A stretch of DNA of 64,000 bases from Pseudaestuariivita atlantica (GTDB lineage: Bacteria > Pseudomonadota > Alphaproteobacteria > Rhodobacterales > Rhodobacteraceae): NCBI RefSeq assembly GCF_001205715.1, contig NZ_AQQZ01000004.1, positions 62,001 to 126,000 on the forward strand. Reading direction: 5' to 3'. Every line of letters begins with the position of its first letter. Position 1 is the stretch's first letter. The notes under the pieces are model-generated. The model made no database searches. It was not told where the DNA came from and was given only the letters and a program-made list of their open reading frames with translations. Shown here one piece after another: positions 29,312 through 37,049 of this stretch. The translations under genes and the position numbers were made by a program.

Positions 29312-29902
29312 TCAGCGAATCTCCGGTTCCGAGGTGGACGCTTCCCAATCCGGCTCGAACGCGAGAACCACGCTATCGGATGGGAGGGCGGGGTTGAACA
29401 GCGCGTTATGCGCCATGGTCGCCTGCCACAGCGGGTTATGTTCCGCCAGCCGCCAGACCTTGGACCGCAATTCGAACATCTGGGCGTAGGCCTCGAACCG
29501 CAGGCGCACGCTTGCCGCCTCCCTCAGCGCCGCCGCGCCCGGCGATGCGGGCGGGAAGGTCGCGGTCAGGATATCGGTGAACTCGCTCGCCTTTTGGTAA
29601 TAGGACGACGACAGGAACTGGACCGCCGTCTGCCGCCGCTGTGCAGGATCGTTCGTCTTGGCCGCCATGTGCTTCAGCTCGGGCGTGACGGAGTATCCGG
29701 GCGCCTTCGACATCACCGTGATGATATGGCCCATCGGCGCATCTTCACCGTCACGGAAAACGGCGGGCATGATCGCGTCGTCGGGCCGCCCGTCATTGTC
29801 GCGCATCGCGATCTGGCGCACGCGGCACTGCCAGCGCAGGAAAGCCTTGCGCATGGGATGATCCGCGAATGACGTCCCGAACGTGGCGGCAAGCGAGGTC
29901 AT
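29312..29902 (-). CDS. Conserved hypothetical protein in the methylated-amine array
   Basis: I do not recognise this 196-aa protein. It has no signal peptide or membrane segment. It contains a W-Q-C-R-V-R-Q-I-A-M-R sequence near residue 25 followed by G-R-P-D-D-A-I-M-P, and a helical C-terminal half. The start overlaps the stop of the amidase gene by 4 bases and its end lies 4 bases from the DUF1330 start, so it is an integral member of the operon. Confidence 0.7.
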   Translation of the reverse strand: MTSLAATFGTSFADHPMRKAFLRWQCRVRQIAMRDNDGRPDDAIMPAVFRDGEDAPMGHIITVMSKAPGYSVTPELKHMAAKTNDPAQRRQTAVQFLSSSYYQKASEFTDILTATFPPASPGAAALREAASVRLRFEAYAQMFELRSKVWRLAEHNPLWQATMAHNALFNPALPSDSVVLAFEPDWEASTSEPEIR

Positions 29903-30750
29903 GCAACATCCTTTTCTAAGGCCGACGCGTTGATCGCGAAGGGCCGGTCATGGGACAGCGACGGAACACGGCCCTCGGCCTCTGCCACGGCGTCGAGGTC
30001 GATCTGCGCGTGCACGACGCCCGGCAGGGTCGAGCCGTCTGCCAGAACCTCGCCCCACGGCGACACGACCAGCGAATGGCCATAGCTTTCGTCTCCGCCG
30101 GGGATCGGCCCGATGGCGCAGGCCGACACGACAAAGCGCGTGTTCTCGATCGCGCGGGCGCGGTTCAGGACATGCCAGTGCGCCTCGCCCGTTGTCTTTG
30201 TGAAGGCCGCCGGTACAGCGAGGATCTCTGCCCCCGATTTCGCCAGCGTCCGGTAAAGCTGCGGGAACCGCAGGTCGTAACAGATGGTGTGGCCGATAGT
30301 GGCCAGGCCCACATCGTGGATCACGGCGGACCCACCGGCGGTGATCGTGTCGCTTTCGCGATAGGTCTTGCCCTCGCCCAAGTCGACATCGAACAGGTGC
30401 AGCTTGTCGAAGCGGCCCGTGATCTTCCCGTCCGGGGCGATCATGTAGCCGCGATTGACCAGCTTGCCGCCCGGCGCCTTGACGGCGATGGACCCGACAT
30501 TGACCCAGACCTGCCGTTCTTCGGCAAAGGCCTGCAGCGCGTGCAGCACGTCATGCTTGTCTTCGGTCGCGGCGGGCGGGTGCAGGGCCCGCCCCTCGCT
30601 GCGCAACCCGCCGCAATATTCCGGCAGGAACAGGATATCCGCGCCCGCATTCGCGGCTGCATGTGCCATGGGCACCGCCTCGTCGATGGCCGAGGCGAAA
30701 TCCGGCATCGGCCGGGTTTGCAGACAGGCGATATGCAGCGGGCGCGGCAT
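29899..30750 (-). CDS. Nitrilase-superfamily amidase (Nit2/omega-amidase-like)
   Basis: The 283-aa enzyme has the full Glu-Lys-Cys triad of the superfamily: Glu in F-L-P-E-Y, Lys in D-K-L-H-L-F-D-V, and Cys in T-I-C-Y-D-L-R-F-P. The D-L-R-F-P-x-L-Y-R pattern is that of Nit1/Nit2-type amidases, which act on omega-amides such as alpha-ketoglutaramate or deaminated glutathione. In this operon, next to gmaS and mgs genes, an amide made from glutamate and methylamine would be a fitting substrate, but that is a guess. Confidence 0.85.
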   Translation of the reverse strand: MPRPLHIACLQTRPMPDFASAIDEAVPMAHAAANAGADILFLPEYCGGLRSEGRALHPPAATEDKHDVLHALQAFAEERQVWVNVGSIAVKAPGGKLVNRGYMIAPDGKITGRFDKLHLFDVDLGEGKTYRESDTITAGGSAVIHDVGLATIGHTICYDLRFPQLYRTLAKSGAEILAVPAAFTKTTGEAHWHVLNRARAIENTRFVVSACAIGPIPGGDESYGHSLVVSPWGEVLADGSTLPGVVHAQIDLDAVAEAEGRVPSLSHDRPFAINASALEKDVA

Positions 30751-30753
30751 GTA

Positions 30754-31167
30754 TCAGAACTTCATGTAGGCCTTGCGCAGGGTCACCAGCGGGTGACGGT
30801 CCGACATCTGGAACTTGATCAGCAGCTCGCGCGCGATCATGTCGCGATCCTGCTGGTTGTCCGGCAGATCGATGCTGTCCGGGATGCGAACCCAGCCGTT
30901 GATGTTGCGGTCGAAGACGGCGGGTTTGCCCTCTTCATACCCCATGTGCACGTCTTCCAGCCAGTTGAGGTCGTCCCAGCCCATGGTTTCCATGTACTTG
31001 GCCAGGAACGGCGTCAGCCGGTCATAGTCGGGAACAAGGTTCACATCATAGCGATAGCCGATGTGCTGCCCGATTTCCTTTTCACGCTCGGACCCAAGGC
31101 CCGCCGCGTCGTTGATGAACTGGTCGACATCGGTGATTTCCGAGCCGCGATACTGTGTGCCTGCCAT
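30754..31167 (-). CDS. Conserved hypothetical protein downstream of mgsC
   Basis: This 137-aa protein is not recognised. It is acidic, soluble and Trp/Tyr-rich (for example G-W-D-D-L-N-W-L-E-D-V-H-M-G-Y-E) and has no membrane segment. GGAG lies 10 bases before the ATG at 31167; a further ATG 14 codons upstream falls inside the palindromic repeat and is unlikely to be used. It sits between mgsC and the amidase gene, with 3 bases to the latter, so it is co-transcribed. Confidence 0.72.
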   Translation of the reverse strand: MAGTQYRGSEITDVDQFINDAAGLGSEREKEIGQHIGYRYDVNLVPDYDRLTPFLAKYMETMGWDDLNWLEDVHMGYEEGKPAVFDRNINGWVRIPDSIDLPDNQQDRDMIARELLIKFQMSDRHPLVTLRKAYMKF

Positions 31168-31185
31168 TGCAGTGTCTCCTGTCCT

Positions 31186-31214
31186 GTAGGGTGGGTGATA
31201 ATCACCCACCCTAC
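31186..31214. repeat. REP-like palindrome, mgsC downstream spacer
   Basis: Arms GTAGGGTGGGTGAT and ATCACCCACCCTAC are perfect 14-bp complements separated by one base. It lies between mgsC and the 137-aa gene. It shares the GTAGG-TNGGGTG core with the elements at 32686 and 34531. Confidence 0.85.
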
Positions 31215-31223
31215 GTGTGGCTC

Positions 31224-32588
31224 TTAGAGGTGGTGGTAGTCTTCGATGCCCACCGTGTGGTTGGTGCCTGCCAGCGGAACGCCCGCCATGGCCGAGGCTT
31301 CCATCGTCAGTGCGGCCAGATCTTCGGGCTCGAGAGAGTGAAGATTGGTCTTGCCGCAGGCGCGGGCAAACAGCTGCGCCTCGATGGTGAGCGTGTGCAG
31401 GAAGTTGTACACGCGCTCTGCCGCTTCGTCCGGGTCAAGCCGCGAGCGAAGGACCGGGTCCTGCGTCGCCACGCCCACCGGGCAGCGGCCCGTGTGGCAG
31501 TGGTAGCAGTAGCCGGGCTCGGCACCGATTTCCTCGGGGTAGTTCGCCTCGGGGATGTCCTTGTTGCAGTTCAGCGCCATCATGGCCGAGTGACCGATGG
31601 CGATGGCGTCTGCACCCAGCGCGATGGCTTTCGCCACGTCCGCGCCGTTCCGGATACCACCGGCGTAGATCAGCGTGATCTCGCCGCGCTTGCCGAGGTC
31701 GTCGATGGCTTTCCGCGCCTGGCGGATCGCCGCGATGCCAGGAACGCCCGTGTCCTCGGTCGCAAGGTGCGGGCCAGCGCCGGTGCCGCCTTCCATCCCG
31801 TCGATGTAGATCGAGTCCGGGTCACATTTCACGGCCATCCGCACGTCGTCATAGACACGTGCCGCGCCCAGCTTCAGCTGGATCGGGATCTGCCAGTCGG
31901 TTGCTTCGCGGATCTCCTGTATCTTCAGCGCCAGATCGTCAGGGCCCAGCCAGTCGGGGTGACGGGCGGGCGAGCGCTGGTCGATGCCCGCGGGCAGCGA
32001 GCGCATCTCGGCAACCTGGTCGGTCACTTTCTGACCCATCAGGTGGCCGCCGAGGCCAACCTTACAGCCCTGGCCAATGAAGAATTCGCAGCCGTCTGCC
32101 AGAACCAGGTGGTTCGGGTTGAAGCCGTAACGCGACTGGATGCACTGGTAGAACCACTTGGACGAGTAGCGACGCTCGTCGGGGATCATCCCGCCTTCAC
32201 CGGAACAGGTCGCGGTGCCTGCCATGGTCGCGCCGCGTGCCAGCGCGGTCTTGGCCTCGTACGACAGCGCGCCGAAGGACATGCCGGTGATGTAGATCGG
32301 GATATCCAGCTCCAGCGGACGCTTGGCGCGGGGGCCGATCTTGACGTCGGTGTCGCACTTTTCGCGGTACCCTTCGATCACGAAGCGCGTCAGCGTGCCC
32401 GGCATGAACGTCAGGTCATCCCAGTGCGGGATCTTCTTGAAGAGCGAGAAGCCCCGCATCCGGTAGCGGCCAAGCTCGGACTTGATGTGGATGTCATCCA
32501 TCACGCGGGGCGGGAAGATGAAGCTGTCGCCGATGCGGTTCACATCGCGGGCGAGAGCCGGTTTCTTGGGCATGTCTCCGTCTGCCAT
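31224..32588 (-). CDS. mgsC: N-methylglutamate synthase subunit C (FMN glutamate-synthase domain)
   Basis: The 454-aa protein corresponds to the FMN-binding central domain of glutamate synthase. It shows the I-T-G-M-S-F-G-A-L-S start of the barrel, G-G-T-G-A-G-P near 270 and the cysteine cluster C-Y-H-C-H-T-G-R-C-P-V-G-V that holds an iron-sulfur centre in relatives. With MgsA and MgsB it forms N-methylglutamate synthase, which moves methylamine onto glutamate. AAAGGA precedes the ATG at 32588. Repeat hairpins fill the spacers on both sides. Confidence 0.9.
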   Translation of the reverse strand: MADGDMPKKPALARDVNRIGDSFIFPPRVMDDIHIKSELGRYRMRGFSLFKKIPHWDDLTFMPGTLTRFVIEGYREKCDTDVKIGPRAKRPLELDIPIYITGMSFGALSYEAKTALARGATMAGTATCSGEGGMIPDERRYSSKWFYQCIQSRYGFNPNHLVLADGCEFFIGQGCKVGLGGHLMGQKVTDQVAEMRSLPAGIDQRSPARHPDWLGPDDLALKIQEIREATDWQIPIQLKLGAARVYDDVRMAVKCDPDSIYIDGMEGGTGAGPHLATEDTGVPGIAAIRQARKAIDDLGKRGEITLIYAGGIRNGADVAKAIALGADAIAIGHSAMMALNCNKDIPEANYPEEIGAEPGYCYHCHTGRCPVGVATQDPVLRSRLDPDEAAERVYNFLHTLTIEAQLFARACGKTNLHSLEPEDLAALTMEASAMAGVPLAGTNHTVGIEDYHHL

Positions 32589-32656
32589 GTCGTGTCCTTT
32601 CCAAAGGTGAGGGCATCCACCCGTGCCGGGCGCCGTCCCTTGGGTTGTTCTTGCGG

Positions 32657-32708
32657 GGTCGGCTGGCAAGCAGCCGACCTACGTAGGTCGGGTGATCTTC
32701 ACCCGACC
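32657..32708. repeat. Paired REP-like hairpins, mgsB-mgsC spacer
   Basis: First element: GGTCGGCTG / CAGCCGACC, 5-base loop (32657-32679). Second: GGTCGGGTGA / TCACCCGACC, 3-base loop (32686-32708). They are joined by TACGTA, so the pair is itself nearly symmetrical, like a BIME in enterobacteria. Confidence 0.85.
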
Positions 32709-32714
32709 CGGCGA

Positions 32715-33584
32715 TTACAGGATCAGTTTCTTCTCGTTGGGTTCGAGGTTGTCGTAGTTCCACAGCATCTTGCCGGCGACGACCTTGGTGAAGTGATCCA
32801 CCCCCTTGTCGGGCATCATGCCGTATTGCTTGAGCTTGCGGGTCAGCCACGCCTTGTCGAGGTCGGTCAACTCGGCCGTGACCGCGTCAACGCCCAGCGA
32901 CTTGATCTCGCCACCGACATAGATCGTGCCGTCATACATCGAGTCGCCCAGGTTCTTGCCTGCGTTCCCGCAGACCACCATGCGGCCCCGCTGCATCATG
33001 AAGCCCGACAGCGCGCCGGTGTCGCCACCGACGATGATCGTGCCGCCCTTCTGGTCGATGCCCGTGCGGGAGCCGACCGAACCACGGCAGACCAGGTCGC
33101 CACCGCGCATCGCGGCGCCAAAGGTCGAACCTGCGTTCTTCTCGATCATCACCGTGCCGGACATCATGTTCTCGCCACAGGACCAGCCGACGCGGCCATT
33201 GATGCGCACGTTCGGTCCGTCGATCAGGCCGACGGCGAAGTAGCCGGTCGAGCCCTCGATGATCAGGTTCAGCTTGTTCAGGATGCCGACGCCCAGCGAG
33301 TGCATGCCGCGCGGATTCTGCAGAACGACCGTGCCGTAGCCCTCGTTCATCAGGTCACGCACCTTGGCGTTCACCTCGGTCGTGGTCAGCCCGTCGCAAT
33401 CCAGCTCGGTCCGCTTGTTGAAATCGACGTCGGGCGCCCAGGGATACGTGAACCGTTCCTCGGCATCGGGGTCGAATTCAATGTACAGCGACTTGCCGGT
33501 CAGCTGTTCGGTCGTCATGCCCAAGGCCTTGACCCGTTCTTCCTGGGTCATTTCCTTGAGTTCGGCGTCAGTCACGCTTGCCAT
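32715..33584 (-). CDS. mgsB: N-methylglutamate synthase subunit B (GXGXG domain)
   Basis: This 289-aa protein is the stand-alone GXGXG beta-helix domain found at the C-terminus of glutamate synthase large subunits. The repeating G-x-x-G-x-G turns run from about residue 90 to 230 (for example M-S-G-T-V-M-I-E-K-N-A-G, G-G-T-I-I-V-G-G-D-T-G). It is structural and probably shapes the ammonia or methylamine tunnel between the active sites. Its start overlaps mgsA by 13 bases, so subunits A and B are translationally coupled. Confidence 0.9.
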   Translation of the reverse strand: MASVTDAELKEMTQEERVKALGMTTEQLTGKSLYIEFDPDAEERFTYPWAPDVDFNKRTELDCDGLTTTEVNAKVRDLMNEGYGTVVLQNPRGMHSLGVGILNKLNLIIEGSTGYFAVGLIDGPNVRINGRVGWSCGENMMSGTVMIEKNAGSTFGAAMRGGDLVCRGSVGSRTGIDQKGGTIIVGGDTGALSGFMMQRGRMVVCGNAGKNLGDSMYDGTIYVGGEIKSLGVDAVTAELTDLDKAWLTRKLKQYGMMPDKGVDHFTKVVAGKMLWNYDNLEPNEKKLIL

Positions 33585-34507
33585 ACGCGGACCTCCTCAT
33601 CATACGGGTCAGTCGTGTCGATTTCGTGGGGCAGGATCGCGCGGATCGCGACCTCTTCCGAGGCCATCGCGATCAGGTCGTCCGATTCGTACAGAACCAG
33701 CGGTTTCGCGGCCATCGTGTCCTTGGCCATGCCCAGCTGGTCCTTGGTGCAGACCAGGTAGGTGAAGACCCCGTCGATCTCCTTGATCGAGCGGCGCAGG
33801 CTGTCTTCCAGCGACACCCCGTTCGCGAGGTTGTGCGCCGTGTAGACCGCCAGCAATTCGCTGTCGCAGTTCGACATGAACCGGTGGCCCTTGCGCTCCA
33901 TCTCGCGGCGCATGATCCAGTAGTTGGTAATCTGGCCGTTATGCACGACGCTGACGTCGTTGTAGGGGAACGCCCAGTAGGGGTGGGCCGACTTGATGTC
34001 GACATCCGACTCGGTCGCCATCCGCGTGTGGCCGATGCCGTGGGTGCCGGTGAAATCGTTCAGGCCATACGCGCCCGCAACGTCCGCCGCGTCGCCAAGG
34101 TCCTTGATCAGTTCGAGGCCGTTGCCGAGGCTCAGGATCTCGACGCCCTCGGTCTCTTCGATGTGCTCGGCCATCTCGCCGGTGTCACCGTCATGGCTGA
34201 TGACATACCGCAGCGCATAGGGGCGCACGCGGTCCTTCGATTTCACCTTGGCGCCGTTCTCTTCGAGGATGGCCTCGACCGCGGCGATGCGCTCGTCCAG
34301 CACCTGGTGGATGCCGCGACCGCGGTTCATGTCTTCGGCCTCGGCGACCTTGAGCCGCATGATATAGTCGCCATCATCCGCCTCGCCGTACACCGCGTAG
34401 CCGGTCGAGTCCGGCCCCCGGTGCTTGAGGGCCTGCAACATCGCGGTCATCTCGCCGCCGACGTTGGAGCTTTTGCCCTTGTGGATCAGTCCTGCAATTC
34501 CGCACAT
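33572..34507 (-). CDS. mgsA: N-methylglutamate synthase subunit A (class II amidotransferase-like)
   Basis: This 311-aa protein has the N-terminal nucleophile fold: Cys2 is exposed after Met removal (M-C-G-I-A-G-L), followed by H-R-G-P-D-S-T-G, G-H-T-R-M-A-T and H-N-G-Q-I-T-N-Y. In ordinary glutamate synthase this domain frees ammonia from glutamine; in Mgs the substrate is thought to be gamma-glutamylmethylamide made by GmaS. It lies just downstream of gmaS, separated by two REP-like hairpins. Confidence 0.9.
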   Translation of the reverse strand: MCGIAGLIHKGKSSNVGGEMTAMLQALKHRGPDSTGYAVYGEADDGDYIMRLKVAEAEDMNRGRGIHQVLDERIAAVEAILEENGAKVKSKDRVRPYALRYVISHDGDTGEMAEHIEETEGVEILSLGNGLELIKDLGDAADVAGAYGLNDFTGTHGIGHTRMATESDVDIKSAHPYWAFPYNDVSVVHNGQITNYWIMRREMERKGHRFMSNCDSELLAVYTAHNLANGVSLEDSLRRSIKEIDGVFTYLVCTKDQLGMAKDTMAAKPLVLYESDDLIAMASEEVAIRAILPHEIDTTDPYDEEVRVWQA

Positions 34508-34530
34508 TGCGGTGCGCCTCCCTTCAACCA

Positions 34531-34591
34531 GGTCGGGTGAGGATCACCCGACCTACGTCCGCATCGTAGGTCGGGTGCTTGCCACCCGACC
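34531..34591. repeat. Paired REP-like hairpins, gmaS-mgsA spacer
   Basis: First element GGTCGGGTGA / TCACCCGACC with a 3-base loop (34531-34553); second GGTCGGGTG / CACCCGACC with a 5-base loop (34569-34591). Both carry the TAGG flank also seen at 32686. Confidence 0.85.
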
Positions 34592-34613
34592 CGCTTCGTT
34601 TCGCCGCCGTGTC

Positions 34614-36089
34614 TTACGGCAGACATTCCATGTAGGTTTCGTTGTCCCAGTCGGTCACAGTGGACATGAACCGGGCGTACTCGTCGCGCTTGTACTCTTC
34701 GAACAAGCGGTACATCTCGCCCGGCATGCCGCGCTGAACGACCTCGTCTTCCGCCAGGAAATCGAGCGCCTCGCCCAGGGACATCGGCAGCTTCTTCACT
34801 TCCTTGCCCTGTTCGATGGCTTCGTAGATGTTGCGCTCTTCCGGCTCGCCCGGATCCAGCTTGTTGTCGATCCCGTCATCCATCGCCGCCAAGAGGGTGG
34901 AGCCCATGATGTACGGGTTCACCATCGAGTCGACCGAGCGGTATTCGAACCGGCCCGGAGCCGACACGCGCAGACCTGTCGTGCGGTTCTGGAAACCCCA
35001 GTCGGCAAAGACCGGCGCCCAGAAACCCGTGTCCCACAGGCGACGGTACGAGTTCACCGTCGAACACCCGACCGAGGTCAGAGCCTGCAGGTGATGCACG
35101 ACGCCACCGATCGCCTCGAGCCCTTCCTTGCCCGGCATCTGCGGGTCGTCGTCGTCCGGCATGAAGGTGTTCTCGCCACCTTTCACGTACATGTAGTTGT
35201 CGCGCATGCCCGGCAGGTTGTCGGGGTCGTTGCCGCACTTGACGAACTCGTCCTCGCCACCGCGCCAGAGCGACATGTTGTGGTGGCAGCCCGAGGCCGA
35301 CACGCCCATGAACGGCTTGGTCATGAAGCAGGCAAAGATGCCATGCTCACGCGCGACCTGCGCGCAGATCTGGCGATACGTGGTCAGACGGTCGGCGTTG
35401 CGCAGCACGTCGTCGAACATCCAGTTCAGTTCCAGCTGGCCGGGCGCGTCCTCGTGGTCGCCCTGGATCATGTCGAGGCCCATCTGGCGGGCGTACTTGA
35501 TCACCTGCATCGAAACGGGGCGCAGCGATTCAAACTGGTCGATGTGGTAGCAGTAGGGTTTCGAGAACCCGTCCTTGGGCTTGCCGTTCTCGTCGAACTT
35601 CAGCCACATCATTTCCGGCTCGGTCCCGATCCGCAGGCGACGGCCGTGTTTCTTCTCGAACTCCTCGTGCATCCGGCGCAGGTTGCCGCGCCCGTCCGAC
35701 GTCAGGTACCCACCCGGATTTTCCTTTTCCTCGCGGTTGCGGAACAGGGTCGAATACATCCGCCCGATCTGCGGCGCCCAGGGCAGCTGCATGAAGGTTT
35801 CCGGCTCGGGGATGCCGACCAGTTCGGCGGCTTCCGGCCCGTATCCGAGGTAGTTGCCCGCGCGGTCGAGGAACAGGTTGACCGTCGCGCCGTACACCAG
35901 CTGGAAGCCCTTCTTGGCCACGCTTTCCCAGTGATCGGCGGGGATGCCTTTCCCCATGATCTTCCCGGTGACCGAGACGAATTGCAGGTAGAGATACTCG
36001 ATCCCCAACCTGTCGATCATCTCGCGGACTTCCTTGATTTTCTCGTCGCGTCCCGGCGCGTCTACGAAGCGTTCCAGATCGGTGGCCAC
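34614..36089 (-). CDS. gmaS: Gamma-glutamylmethylamide synthetase
   Basis: The 491-aa glutamine-synthetase-fold enzyme joins methylamine to glutamate with ATP. The catalytic pattern includes E-P-E-M-M near residue 165, Q-G-D-H-E-D-A-P-G-Q-L-E-L-N near 225, and S-A-S-G-C-H-H-N-M-S near 275. The position beside mgsABC distinguishes it from GlnA, with which it shares the fold. The start chosen is GTG at 36089 because GGGAG lies 9 bases upstream; a longer frame lacks a ribosome site. Transcription is divergent from the GntR regulator. Confidence 0.9.
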   Translation of the reverse strand: MATDLERFVDAPGRDEKIKEVREMIDRLGIEYLYLQFVSVTGKIMGKGIPADHWESVAKKGFQLVYGATVNLFLDRAGNYLGYGPEAAELVGIPEPETFMQLPWAPQIGRMYSTLFRNREEKENPGGYLTSDGRGNLRRMHEEFEKKHGRRLRIGTEPEMMWLKFDENGKPKDGFSKPYCYHIDQFESLRPVSMQVIKYARQMGLDMIQGDHEDAPGQLELNWMFDDVLRNADRLTTYRQICAQVAREHGIFACFMTKPFMGVSASGCHHNMSLWRGGEDEFVKCGNDPDNLPGMRDNYMYVKGGENTFMPDDDDPQMPGKEGLEAIGGVVHHLQALTSVGCSTVNSYRRLWDTGFWAPVFADWGFQNRTTGLRVSAPGRFEYRSVDSMVNPYIMGSTLLAAMDDGIDNKLDPGEPEERNIYEAIEQGKEVKKLPMSLGEALDFLAEDEVVQRGMPGEMYRLFEEYKRDEYARFMSTVTDWDNETYMECLP

Positions 36090-36287
36090 GTTTTCGTACT
36101 CCCTGTCGTTATGTGCGGTGCTGGCCGTTTGCCGGCCTTGCCCGGAAGAGCGCCGATCCCTCTCCAACGTCCCGCTGTCGACAACGGGCACCTGCACGGC
36201 GCCCCGAAACTGTCATGCGAATTGTCGGCTGGTCACGGCCATCCCTGTGCGTCACTTCGACCCGATGCAGACCAAAAAGCAACCTTT

Positions 36288-36348
36288 TTTGATCCAATTG
36301 CTTGCGTTTTGCCCAAATCTTGTTAATTTGGCCTAGTATTGGATCAAA
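36288..36348. promoter_or_regulatory. Nested inverted repeats between gmaS and gntR
   Basis: Outer arms TTTGATCCAAT (36288-36298) and ATTGGATCAAA (36338-36348) are perfect 11-bp complements 39 bases apart. Inside, CCAAAT and ATTTGG (36313-36331) form a second inverted repeat with 7 bases between. These are good candidates for operators of the divergent GntR-type regulator, which would control both itself and the gmaS array. Confidence 0.6.
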
Positions 36349-36361
36349 CACTGGTTGAAAA

Positions 36362-37036
36362 ATGCCCAGACTTGGTGCGGCAGAGATCGCCTCGGAAATG
36401 CGCCGTTCGATCGAGAACGGAACGTACAGACGATTCGAACGGCTTCCGGCCTCCCGACAGCTGGCAGAGCGATTCGGGGTCGCCCGGAACACCCTGCGCG
36501 ACGCGCTCTACCAGCTTGAACGCGAGGGATTGCTGGAGACGCGGGCGGGGTCCGGCACCTACGTGACGGCACCGGAGCAGAATACGGTTCCGTCGGTGGT
36601 GCAGAACGCCACGCCGCTGGAACTGATCGATGCCCGCTTCGCGCTGGAGCCGCATATCTGCCGGCTGGTCGTCCTGCATGGGCGGCACGAAGATTTCGAC
36701 AAGCTCGAAGCGCTGTGCCAGCGGATGGAGGCGGCGTCCGGCGATCCGGTTGCCTTTTCCGAGGCCGATACCGAGTTTCACCGCGCCCTGGCGAGCGCGA
36801 CGCGCAACAACCTCCTCATCTGGCTGATCCAGCAGATCAACACGGTGCGGTCGCTGGGGGAATGGACCCGGATGCGGCACCTGACGCTCGATCAGAAGAT
36901 CATCGCGCATTACAACGCCCAGCACCGGGAGCTTCTGAACGCCGTGCGTTCGCGCGAGCCCGAGCGGGCGGCAGCCAAGATGAAAGAGCACCTGGAAACG
37001 GCGCGGCTGTCGCTGACACGGGCCGCCGACACCTGA
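36362..37036 (+). CDS. GntR-family regulator with FCD domain
   Basis: The 224-aa protein has an N-terminal winged helix (about 5-70, with R-L-P-A-S-R-Q-L-A-E-R-F-G-V-A-R-N-T-L-R-D-A) and an all-helical FCD ligand domain from about 85 to 215. The D-A-R-F-A-L-E-P, D-T-E-F-H-R-A-L and H-R-x-L-L-x-A patterns give the metal-binding residues. It is divergent from gmaS and most likely represses or activates the methylated-amine genes in response to a pathway metabolite. Confidence 0.88.
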   Translation: MPRLGAAEIASEMRRSIENGTYRRFERLPASRQLAERFGVARNTLRDALYQLEREGLLETRAGSGTYVTAPEQNTVPSVVQNATPLELIDARFALEPHICRLVVLHGRHEDFDKLEALCQRMEAASGDPVAFSEADTEFHRALASATRNNLLIWLIQQINTVRSLGEWTRMRHLTLDQKIIAHYNAQHRELLNAVRSREPERAAAKMKEHLETARLSLTRAADT

Positions 37037-37049
37037 ATGCGCGACAGGT

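Noticed and set aside
34614-36089. Ordinary glutamine synthetase
   Set aside because: The fold is the same, but position directly before mgsABC and beside TMA genes favours gamma-glutamylmethylamide synthetase.
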